This document shows, in pieces, positions 8,934 to 16,133 of a stretch of 64,000 nucleotides of DNA. The stretch spans positions 124,001 through 188,000 of the forward strand of contig CANLTN010000008.1 in NCBI GenBank assembly GCA_947494035.1. Reading direction: 5' to 3'. The DNA is from Pseudovibrio sp947494035. Its GTDB lineage: Bacteria > Pseudomonadota > Alphaproteobacteria > Rhizobiales > Stappiaceae. The position numbers were made by a program, and so were the translations under genes. Under the pieces are notes generated by a model. The model did no database searches, had not been told where the DNA came from, and saw only the letters and a program-made list of their open reading frames with translations. Positions within the stretch are counted from its first letter, which is position 1. Each line of letters starts with the position of its first letter.

Positions 8934-8950
8934 TTAAACCGTTGGTTTAA
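8934..8950. promoter_or_regulatory. Candidate lux-box-like operator
   Basis: A perfect inverted repeat, TTAAACC-GTT-GGTTTAA, is centred about 48 bp upstream of the luxR start, between it and the divergent lipase gene. Its size and place fit an operator for the LuxR protein (autoregulation, or control of the lipase-fdhD pair). The sequence itself is not a textbook lux box; binding is inferred. Confidence 0.5.
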
Positions 8951-9113
8951 CTGTCAACACCACAACAATCGATATGTTTGCCCCAACGCCCATCTATCGT
9001 TTATCTATGTTCGTCACATATGATTATCATGGTATTTCTTCCGGTTTTCAATTGGAAAGCAAGGGGGAACACCTATATTTCTGAATAATAGTAACTCAAG
9101 GAACACGCTTTCG

Positions 9114-9959
9114 ATGAGCACTCCCAAGATAGGTCTCGCCCTTGGTGGCGGTGGTGCCCGTGGCCTCTCCCATATTGTTGTCTTGCAAGCGCTTGATGAC
9201 ATGGGACTGACCCCGCACGCCATTTCCGGCACCTCCATCGGCGCTTTGGTTGGCGCAGGATACGCGGGCGGCATGAGTGGGGATCAGCTGGAGGCGTACA
9301 CGCTGGAAGCGCTCGGTGAGTGGAAGAAGGTACTGGGCAAGCTGGTTGAGGTAAGTATGCCCAAGCGCTTTGCAGACTTGCTGGGCGCGGGCAGCAATTT
9401 TGGCCAGTTCAACTCCAAACGCGTGCTTGAGGTCTTTGTGGGCGATGTGCTGAAAAACGACTTTTCGGAGCTTTCCATCCCGTTCCAAGCGATTGCCGCT
9501 GACTACTACAAAGCAGAGGAAGTGCGTTTTTCAAAAGGCAGTCTGGTTGATGCGGTTGCTGCCAGTATTGCCATTCCGTTTGTCTTCAAGCCCGTACACC
9601 TTAACAACACGGTGCTCATTGATGGCGGCGTGGTGAACCCATTGCCCTTTGATGTGTTGCCCAGTGATTGTGACATCATCATTGCTGTGGATGTGGTCGG
9701 CACGCCCAGAAAGGACGAGAAGCGCAAGTCACCCAGTGCAACCGAGAGTGTATTTGGTGCAACCCAAATCCTGATGCAGACTATTTCTCAGGAAAAACTG
9801 AAAATGCGGCCACCGGATCTCTCTATATTCCCGAATATTAAGCAATATCAAGTACTTGATTTTTTAAAGGCGCGTGAGATTCTGGAAGATAGCGCAGGAC
9901 TTCGTGAAGAGGTAAAGGTTGAGCTTGACCGAAAGATCGAGAACTACCTAATCTCATAG
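9114..9959 (+). CDS. Patatin-like phospholipase
   Basis: A 281-residue bacterial patatin-like serine lipase (RssA/YchK type). The oxyanion motif GGGGARG is at residues 11-17, the nucleophile elbow GTSIG at 39-43 (Ser41) and the catalytic aspartate in DGG at 170-172, so the Ser-Asp dyad is complete. No signal peptide is seen, so it is probably cytoplasmic or peripheral to the membrane; the substrate is likely a phospholipid or lysophospholipid. The start ATG 9114 follows an AAGGA element. fdhD begins 15 nt downstream and the two are probably co-transcribed. The palindrome in front of the divergent luxR gene could affect both. Confidence 0.92.
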   Translation: MSTPKIGLALGGGGARGLSHIVVLQALDDMGLTPHAISGTSIGALVGAGYAGGMSGDQLEAYTLEALGEWKKVLGKLVEVSMPKRFADLLGAGSNFGQFNSKRVLEVFVGDVLKNDFSELSIPFQAIAADYYKAEEVRFSKGSLVDAVAASIAIPFVFKPVHLNNTVLIDGGVVNPLPFDVLPSDCDIIIAVDVVGTPRKDEKRKSPSATESVFGATQILMQTISQEKLKMRPPDLSIFPNIKQYQVLDFLKAREILEDSAGLREEVKVELDRKIENYLIS

Positions 9960-9974
9960 GAAGAACAGAAAGAA

Positions 9975-10739
9975 GTGGAGTCCGGGTTGCCTATTTTGGA
10001 CCCTGAGTGGCAAGCACCAATTGCCGATGACAGAAAGCTTCCACCCGAAGTGCCCGTTGCGGTGACACTGAACGGAGAAGGCTTTGCTGTGTTTATGGCA
10101 ACGCCGCGAGACCTAGAGGACTTCGCCGTTGGTTTCGCCATTAGCGAGACGATTGTTTCGGGCATTCAGGATGTTCAGGGCCTCACCTTGCACGAGCATG
10201 GTGAGGAAGGGATCAGTGTCAATCTGGATATCGAAGATGAACAGTTCTTCACCGCCATCAAGCGCAAGCGCCTGCTAACCGGAACGTCCGGCTGTGGCCT
10301 GTGCGGCCTTGATAGTATCCGCGCTGCCTTACGCACACTGACGCCACTGTCTCGGCAACCAGCTCCTAAAACGGAGAGCATCAGCACCACGTTTGAGGCC
10401 ATGCAGTCCAAGCAAACACTCAATGGCATTTATGGTGGTGGCTTGCATGCATCTGCCGTATGCAGCGGGAATCAAATTCTGGCGGTGCGGGAAGATATTG
10501 GCCGTCACAATGCTATGGACAAGGCACTTGGCGCAGGCGCGCAGAGTGGTGAGCCGGTTGATCTGGTGATCACAACAAGCCGGTGTAGCTCCGATTTGGT
10601 GCAAAAGGCCGTCAGTGCGCGTGTGGGCACCCTTGCAGTCATGGCAACGCCCAGCGATCTGGCTGTCAAATTGGCGCGCGAGAACTGCTTAAACCTATTT
10701 AGCTGCAACCGCGGATACAGCTTTACCCGCTACAGCTAA
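9975..10739 (+). CDS. fdhD: Formate dehydrogenase accessory sulfurtransferase FdhD
   Basis: FdhD carries sulfur from the cysteine desulfurase to the molybdenum cofactor of formate dehydrogenase, acting in the cytoplasm. The sulfur-carrying cysteines lie in GTSGCGLCG (C107 and C110), and the cofactor-binding region EDIGRHNAMDKALG and the later TTSRCSSDLVQKA are intact. Length (254) is normal. The start is GTG 9975, with a purine-rich AGGAAG a few bases upstream; it follows the lipase gene by 15 nt. No formate dehydrogenase genes are in the window, so fdhD is separated from its target, which is common. Confidence 0.93.
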   Translation: MESGLPILDPEWQAPIADDRKLPPEVPVAVTLNGEGFAVFMATPRDLEDFAVGFAISETIVSGIQDVQGLTLHEHGEEGISVNLDIEDEQFFTAIKRKRLLTGTSGCGLCGLDSIRAALRTLTPLSRQPAPKTESISTTFEAMQSKQTLNGIYGGGLHASAVCSGNQILAVREDIGRHNAMDKALGAGAQSGEPVDLVITTSRCSSDLVQKAVSARVGTLAVMATPSDLAVKLARENCLNLFSCNRGYSFTRYS

Positions 10740-10912
10740 CGACGCATCAAGTTCATGGCGTTTTAGGAGCTGGAGGATTTGGGCAGCCTCACGGCCCCCT
10801 GCGGTATGACAGACTTACGAACCGCTAAAGTGAGATCACATGAGCAGAAGTCTTTGAGGAAATCTGTAAGGTCTCAGCCAGCATGAACATTCGGTGGCGA
10901 CCATTCGAGGGA

Positions 10913-12052
10913 TCATGATTTTGGCGGGTTTTCTGCCCTTTTGCAGGTGCCTTCGATCTCGGCAAAACCAATCAGCTTGTGCATGTAGGGTAGGAGATCA
11001 AGTTTTTTGCTGGCGACCCACTCGTCGTTGTAAAGCGTGTCCAGATAGCGCTCTCCACTGTCGCAAATGAGGGTGACGATGGAACCTTGTTCATGGTTTT
11101 GCATCATTTCCTTTGCCAGAGCCAGCGCACCATAAAGGTTTGTTCCGGTGGAACCTCCGCATTTGCGCAAGATAACCCCTTCCAGCCACCTGATCGTAGC
11201 GATGCTCGCTGCGTCGGGGATGTCGATCATCCGGTCGATAACGTCGGGTATAAAAGATGGCTCAACTCTTGGCCTGCCGATGCCTTCAATCAGGGAGGGT
11301 TTGTTTCTGGTGATGCTGGGGTCTCTGTTGCGGTAATACTCGTGAAACACCGAGTTTTCCGGATCAACCACGCAGAGCTCCGTGTTGGCATAGTCTTCCG
11401 TATGGAGCCTGATGTAACGGCCAATGGTGGCGGTTGTGCCTCCTGTGCCGGCGCTCATGACAACCCATCTGGGGGCCGGAAATCGCTCAAGTTTCATCTG
11501 CGAAAACAGGCTTTGCGCGATGTTGTTGTTGCCACGCCAATCGGTGGCCCGCTCGGCATAAGTGAACTGGTCCACGTAATGACCGCCAATTTCCGCTGCA
11601 AGCCGCTCCGCTTCCCTGTAGATCTGACAGGGCTCCACCAGATGCACCTTTCCGCCCAGCGCTTCAACCGCGCGGATTTTTTTGGTTGCGGTTGCCTTGG
11701 GGGCGACGGCGACAAACGGGTTTCCAACAAGTTGCGCAAAGTAGGCTTCCGAGATCGCCGTTGAGCCGGAGGAGGCTTCCACAATCGGCATGCCTTCCCG
11801 GATCCAGCCGTTACAGATGCCGTAGAGAATGAGAGAGCGAGCCAGCCGATGTTTGAGGCTGCCGCTTGGGTGGGTGCTCTCGTCCTTGAGGTAGAGATCA
11901 ATACCCGCACTGGTGAGCTTGGGAATATTCAGCTTTACCAGGTGGGTGTCCGCAGAGCGCCGGTAGTCGGCCTCGATGTTCTTGATAGCCTGCAGCGCCC
12001 ACGCCCTTCCCGAGGGGTTTTGGTGATTTGTGTGGCTGTTGCATTCAAGCAT
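10913..12052 (-). CDS. PLP-dependent cysteine synthase-like protein, probable L-cysteine desulfhydrase (Cds1 type)
   Basis: A 379-residue fold-type II PLP enzyme. PLP lysine K67 lies in PSGSLKHRLA; the phosphate or substrate loops are EASSGSTAISEAYFA and SAGTGGTTATIGRYI. Long stretches (ERATDWRGNNNIA, CVVDPENS, IEGIGRPRVEPSF) agree with what I know of mycobacterial Cds1, a cysteine desulfhydrase that makes H2S and pyruvate, rather than with CysK or CysM. The start ATG 12052 has AGGTACGTCT before it. It is convergent with fdhD. No cysE or sulfate genes are nearby, which fits a degradative or H2S-producing role. The enzyme class is firm; the desulfhydrase call is from remembered similarity. Confidence 0.82.
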   Translation of the reverse strand: MLECNSHTNHQNPSGRAWALQAIKNIEADYRRSADTHLVKLNIPKLTSAGIDLYLKDESTHPSGSLKHRLARSLILYGICNGWIREGMPIVEASSGSTAISEAYFAQLVGNPFVAVAPKATATKKIRAVEALGGKVHLVEPCQIYREAERLAAEIGGHYVDQFTYAERATDWRGNNNIAQSLFSQMKLERFPAPRWVVMSAGTGGTTATIGRYIRLHTEDYANTELCVVDPENSVFHEYYRNRDPSITRNKPSLIEGIGRPRVEPSFIPDVIDRMIDIPDAASIATIRWLEGVILRKCGGSTGTNLYGALALAKEMMQNHEQGSIVTLICDSGERYLDTLYNDEWVASKKLDLLPYMHKLIGFAEIEGTCKRAENPPKS

Positions 12053-12211
12053 AGACGTACCTGATCCGCTGTTGCTTTTTTCTCAGCAAGTATACCCGCT
12101 GCGTTGCCAGTGAGATGGATCGATCTTTCCGTTACAAAACAGAGAGTTAAGCAGAGCGTGCAAATGGGAGGGTTTGGGTAAAAGAAATGTAGTGCAATGG
12201 CTGCGTGTGGG

Positions 12212-12952
12212 TTAGTTCCGCACTCCCTCAGCAGTCCTGCATTGAGCCCGGTATTGCGAGGGTGTCAGGCCGAAGTGTTTTTTGAAGATGTTTGTGAAGG
12301 AGGATGCGTTTTCGTAGCCAACCTGAAAGCTGATGGATGCGATGGATTGGTTGGATGATCTGAGCAGGCCCAGTGCTTTGTCCAGACGCATTTCCAGCTG
12401 CAATTGTTTCGGGGATTTGCCGAAGGAGGCTTTCAGTTTCTTTTGCAGGCTGCTGACCGAATACCCTTCCTCCCTTGCAAGCTCCGAGATCTTGGCGCGT
12501 GCGGTGAGCTGCGCTTTGATGCTGTGCAGCCTTTCCCCAGTGGCGTTCGGCTCAGTGCCTCGGCCTGTGGCAAGTTCGAGGGCTGTGTTCAGGATGGAGG
12601 AAGCACCACTTGCATCGGTCTTGAACGTATCAGTGAGCGAGGCGACGAAGTTCAGGTAGTTGAGCGCCAGAGGGGACAGATCAAGCTGGCTGTCGTGGGC
12701 ATTGCAGAAGAAACGGGAGACAGCTGCTTTGTCGCTGACGTCGATTATGAGGAAACGGCTGCCGGATGTGGTTTCGCTGTCGTGCAGGGTTTCGGGTGCG
12801 ATGAGACCAACGGAGCCCACCTTCAGCTCTTTGAAGCGGCCACCAATCTCGATCTGCATCTCGCCCTGAAGCGGAATAACGGCCTGAGCGAAACCGTGGC
12901 GGTGCCCGAGTTCCAACCGGTCATATTCGCGGATAACAGCTTGAAACGACAT
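12212..12952 (-). CDS. AraC-family transcriptional regulator
   Basis: A 246-residue regulator: an N-terminal cupin-like sensor (HRHGFAQAVIPLQGEMQIEIGG near residues 17-40) and a C-terminal AraC double helix-turn-helix, with ISELAREEGYSVSSLQKKLKASFGKSP as the first and ISFQVGYENASSFTNIFKKHFGLTPSQYR as the second. The start ATG 12952 has GGAAG 6 nt upstream. It faces away from the DMT exporter gene across 229 bp, the usual layout of a regulator and the transporter it controls; the ligand is unknown. Confidence 0.88.
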   Translation of the reverse strand: MSFQAVIREYDRLELGHRHGFAQAVIPLQGEMQIEIGGRFKELKVGSVGLIAPETLHDSETTSGSRFLIIDVSDKAAVSRFFCNAHDSQLDLSPLALNYLNFVASLTDTFKTDASGASSILNTALELATGRGTEPNATGERLHSIKAQLTARAKISELAREEGYSVSSLQKKLKASFGKSPKQLQLEMRLDKALGLLRSSNQSIASISFQVGYENASSFTNIFKKHFGLTPSQYRAQCRTAEGVRN

Positions 12953-13181
12953 GTTCTGCTTCCAGATTTCAACTCATCGTGCGTTTGCTTGTTACGTGGA
13001 CTGATCCATAAGGGATACAGCGTAGGCGTATAAATCTCAAAAAGAAAATCAGTTTCCTGATTTGCCTAAGTGCAAATGGTTGGAGATGGGGCATGATCTG
13101 TCGTGCTTTACCGGAAGCTTCGGCAAGGCAGTGACATCTTTGGGGCTCCTTGCTCCTCGTTTGTTCAGGTGGACTTTTTAC

Positions 13182-14072
13182 ATGTTACAGAACCAGACAG
13201 CTGGCAAAACAAGCGCGGCGACCATGATCGGGAGCATCTCTGTTGTTTTATGGGGCACCCTTGCGGTCCTCACCAAACTTACGGGAGATCAGTTTCCCCC
13301 ATTCCAGCTGCTCGCCATGACGTTTACGGTCGCGACCATAACGCTTTCCGGCAAATTGCTGAGCGGGAGGGCTAATTTACGGTCGGCTTTCAAGTTGCCT
13401 TTCTCCGCCTGGTTGTTGGGTGTGGGCGGCCTGTTTGGTTTCCATGCACTTTATTTCGTTGCTCTGCAGAATGCACCTGCGGTTGAGGCCGGGCTGATCG
13501 CCTATATCTGGCCGCTGCTTATTGTGCTCTTTTCCGCGTTCTTGCCCGGTGAGATGATCAGCAAATGGCACATTTCAGGAGCATTTGTCGCGCTGGCTGG
13601 CTATTGGGTTCTGTTGGGCTGGGACACTTCTGCGGGCAATCTGCGGTGGGAGTATTTGGTCGGGTATCTGGCCGCTGCGGGGTGTGCGTTGATCTGGTCC
13701 AGCTACTCCGTGCTGAGCCGTTTGATCAAGAACACCTCCTCTGATGCGGTGATTGGTTATTGTGCTTTGACCGCCGTATTTGGTTGGCTCTCTCATTTCC
13801 TCTGGGAGACAACAGCTGTTCCTGCCGATCTCACACAAGTCATTGCTGTGATTGGCTTGGGTTTGGGTCCCGTGGGGATCGCGTTTTATACGTGGGATTT
13901 TGGAGTGAAACACGGCAATGTACAGCTGCTCGGCGTGCTTGCCTATGGTGCGCCGTTGATCTCGACACTCCTGCTGATCGTGTTTGGTGAAGGCACTCTT
14001 GCAACCAATATTGTGATCGCTGCGCTGGCTATCGCAGGTGGGTCCTTGATTGCCGCAAAGCCGACGGCTTAG
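13182..14072 (+). CDS. DMT-superfamily (EamA) exporter, YddG-like
   Basis: About 296 residues with ten predicted membrane helices arranged as two EamA repeats (first: GSISVVLWGTLAVLTKLTG through GYWVLLGWD; second: LAAAGCALIWSSYSVLSRLI through GGSLIAAKPTA). It resembles aromatic amino acid exporters of the YddG group. The start ATG 13182 is preferred because AGGTGG lies 9 nt upstream; the frame is open back to 13062. It is divergent from the AraC gene, its probable regulator. It ends in a terminator shared with the end of the convergent Sel1 gene. The substrate is inferred only. Confidence 0.85.
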   Translation: MLQNQTAGKTSAATMIGSISVVLWGTLAVLTKLTGDQFPPFQLLAMTFTVATITLSGKLLSGRANLRSAFKLPFSAWLLGVGGLFGFHALYFVALQNAPAVEAGLIAYIWPLLIVLFSAFLPGEMISKWHISGAFVALAGYWVLLGWDTSAGNLRWEYLVGYLAAAGCALIWSSYSVLSRLIKNTSSDAVIGYCALTAVFGWLSHFLWETTAVPADLTQVIAVIGLGLGPVGIAFYTWDFGVKHGNVQLLGVLAYGAPLISTLLLIVFGEGTLATNIVIAALAIAGGSLIAAKPTA

Positions 14073-14079
14073 GCGGGGT

Positions 14080-14105
14080 ATGAAGCAAGAGCTTCATTTG
14101 TTTTT
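14080..14105 (+). terminator. Rho-independent terminator after the DMT exporter
   Basis: A 7-bp stem ATGAAGC/GCTTCAT with loop AAGA is followed by TTGTTTTT. It overlaps the last codons of the convergent Sel1 gene. Confidence 0.7.
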
Positions 14106-15083
14106 CATCTTTATGATCAGTGTTGCGGCTTCTATCTTTGCAAGGCTCAACTGCTCAGTTGTCAGAGCTTGAGCGACTTCCTCTCGCCTTTGCAATGCCG
14201 TTGCGCTTCCAGATGTTGCCGCGAGCGAAAGCCAAGCATAGGCGGCTTTGTAATCCTGCGGCATTCCCATACCGCTTGCATGGAGGGCCCCCAGATTGAT
14301 CTGCGCGGGCACATGTCCCTGCGCCGCTGCCATGCGCAACCATATTGCAGCTTCCTGATAATCTTGCTCCACACCCTGCCCATTGGCGAGCATGATGCCA
14401 AGATTAAGCTGGCTGGGTGCATTCCCTTGTTCAGCTGAAAGGCGATACCACTTTGCAGCTTCAGTGAAATCCTGCGGCACACCGTTGCCCTTCTGGTACA
14501 AAAAACCAAGGCTAAGTTGAGCGGCTTCAAAACCTTGCTCTGCGGCGAGGCGATAAAGGTTTGCGGCCTCACGGTAATTTTGTGGTACGCCCCGGCCCTC
14601 GGCGTACATGGTTCCAAGATTGGTTTGGGCAGTCACATGACCTTGTTTCGCAGCTAACTGATAGAATCTTACCGCCTCAGCATTGTCCTGAAGAAAGCCA
14701 AATCCCTTTTCGTGCATGAGACCGAGATTATATTGTGCCTCAGCTAGACCCTGCCCTGCTGCCAACCGAAACCATTTTGCTGCTTCTGCATAATTCTGCG
14801 GCCTGCCATCTCCGCGAAAGTTCAGAGTTCCCAGGCTGTTTTGTGCTCTGGCGTGCCGCTTATCTGCGGCAAGGCGATACCACTCGCTGGCTTCAGCCAG
14901 GTCTTTCTCAAAAACGACTCCATGCGCGTACAGGCTCCCCATGATAAAATAGAAGCCGGTCCGCGCACGCCCCATCTCCTCCTCCATCCTTTGAAGGTGA
15001 GGCTCTGGTATATGGAACACCGAAAGCCCCAACAAAGAGGCTAAGACGGCACCAAATACCAATATCAGATAGGCGCGCTGCAT
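14094..15083 (-). CDS. Sel1-repeat (SLR/TPR-like) protein
   Basis: About 329 residues: an N-terminal hydrophobic segment (signal peptide or anchor, residues 1-22) followed by seven 36-residue Sel1 repeats. Each follows the pattern A.AQ.NLG.(M/L)Y..G.GVPQ(N/D)Y.EAAKWYRLAAEQG. Such solenoids bind other proteins, often at the cell envelope. The start is ATG 15083, since AGGAAGAG lies just upstream; a TTG 18 bases earlier would place that site inside the gene. It lies between a DMT exporter and tadA with no evident link to either. The partner and role are unknown. Confidence 0.87.
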   Translation of the reverse strand: MQRAYLILVFGAVLASLLGLSVFHIPEPHLQRMEEEMGRARTGFYFIMGSLYAHGVVFEKDLAEASEWYRLAADKRHARAQNSLGTLNFRGDGRPQNYAEAAKWFRLAAGQGLAEAQYNLGLMHEKGFGFLQDNAEAVRFYQLAAKQGHVTAQTNLGTMYAEGRGVPQNYREAANLYRLAAEQGFEAAQLSLGFLYQKGNGVPQDFTEAAKWYRLSAEQGNAPSQLNLGIMLANGQGVEQDYQEAAIWLRMAAAQGHVPAQINLGALHASGMGMPQDYKAAYAWLSLAATSGSATALQRREEVAQALTTEQLSLAKIEAATLIIKMKNK

Positions 15084-15194
15084 GTTCTCTTCCTGAATCA
15101 AACATTTGAAATGCGACCAGACTCAACAAGAGCAATAGTAAACACCGCACGTGGGAGCGCTATCTGAGGAAAGGCAGGGCCGAAATTGACATTG

Positions 15195-15656
15195 TTAATC
15201 CCGCTTCCCCTGAAAAAACGCCTTCAGCATTGCGGCGGAATCGGCTTCGGCCAGGCCGGAGTAGACGTCGGGGGTGTGGTGGCAGGTGGGGGAGGAGTAG
15301 AAGCGGACGCCGTGGTCTACGCCGCCGCCTTTGGCATCCCCTGCCCCGTAGTAGAGCCTGCGGATGCGGGCGAAGGAGATTGCAGCAGCGCACATTGGGC
15401 ATGGTTCCAGCGTCACGTACAGATCGCAGCCTTCCAAGCGCTGGGAGGCAAGTTGCTTTCCCGCTTCGCGGATGGCCAGCACTTCTGCGTGGGCGGTGGG
15501 ATCGTTTAGCTCCAGCGTGCGGTTGCCCGCTGATGACAGAACTTTTCCATCCTTGACGACAACGCAGCCGATGGGGACCTCGCCGCGTGTTTCTGCTGCG
15601 CGGGCTTCCTCCAGCGCCAGATCCATGTAATTGGACTTCAATGTGGGTGTCTTCAT
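15195..15656 (-). CDS. tadA: tRNA-specific adenosine deaminase
   Basis: TadA deaminates A34 to inosine in tRNA-Arg(ACG), and is essential in most bacteria. The zinc site is complete: HAE at residues 56-58 and PCPMC at 85-89, with E58 as the proton shuttle. Length from ATG 15656 is 153 residues, normal for the family; the open frame to 15734 has no start support. A second ATG ten residues in (MDLALEEAR) is possible. No strong ribosome site is visible for either. It is divergent from rluB, a conserved rhizobial arrangement. Confidence 0.94.
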   Translation of the reverse strand: MKTPTLKSNYMDLALEEARAAETRGEVPIGCVVVKDGKVLSSAGNRTLELNDPTAHAEVLAIREAGKQLASQRLEGCDLYVTLEPCPMCAAAISFARIRRLYYGAGDAKGGGVDHGVRFYSSPTCHHTPDVYSGLAEADSAAMLKAFFQGKRD

Positions 15657-15679
15657 GAGCGTCAAGCTAGTGCCTCTCA

Positions 15680-15722
15680 CTGAGAAGTGGAAGCCGATTT
15701 TTCCGAAAAAGACATGCAAAAC
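15680..15722 (-). repeat. Dispersed palindromic repeat, family A, copy 1 (reverse orientation)
   Basis: The core AAGTGGAAGCCGATTTTTCC plus GAAAAAGACATGC is the reverse complement of the elements at 26212, 50243 and 55938. The family looks like the CCGAAAACCGG...CACTTTTCGG element common in Rhizobiales intergenic DNA. Identity is by eye. Confidence 0.6.
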
Positions 15723-15953
15723 CGTAGATAACACGGTGCATCACGCAGGGTTTGCCTGTCTGCTGCGTTTGGACTGCCGCCAAGCAGTGCTCCTTTGTCA
15801 ATGCGGTTGTGTTATTGATTTAGCAAATTTGAAAAAAATCCCACCATCTGCTTTTGCCCCTTTGCCAACGGGCGCTGCTTAGGTTATGACCGTGCCTAGA
15901 ACACGACCGCGTTTTGAAAGCATTCACGCGGCGTGGGTAGACTTCTTTTTTGA

Positions 15954-16002
15954 GCGAATTCTTGTCGTCTGATTGTTTCCAATCAAACCGAGCGCGCTCT
16001 AA
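15954..16002 (+). repeat. Dispersed repeat, family B, copy 1
   Basis: GCGAATTCTTG-TCGTCTGATTG-TTTCC-AATCAAACCG closely matches the element at 20991-21039. Both contain a TGATTG/AATCA inverted repeat, and the similarity extends upstream into a CTTCTTT tract. It lies upstream of rluB. Confidence 0.6.
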
Positions 16003-16133
16003 CGACATTCGAATATTGTGTGGCATCTGGCAGACTGCTGGGCAGCCAAGGCGGTGACGCCTATGCGAGCTCATCCAGTGTATCTGATCAGAGTGTAGAA
16101 AGTTAAAGGCCCCGGTTCGCCGGGCAAGAGCCA

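Larger units (their letters stand above)
15657..16133. other. Divergent intergenic region tadA/rluB
   Basis: About 480 bases carrying two dispersed repeats described separately (15680-15722 and 15954-16002). A T-rich stretch and weak hairpins are present, but I could not assign a promoter. No gene was recognised. Confidence 0.5.
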
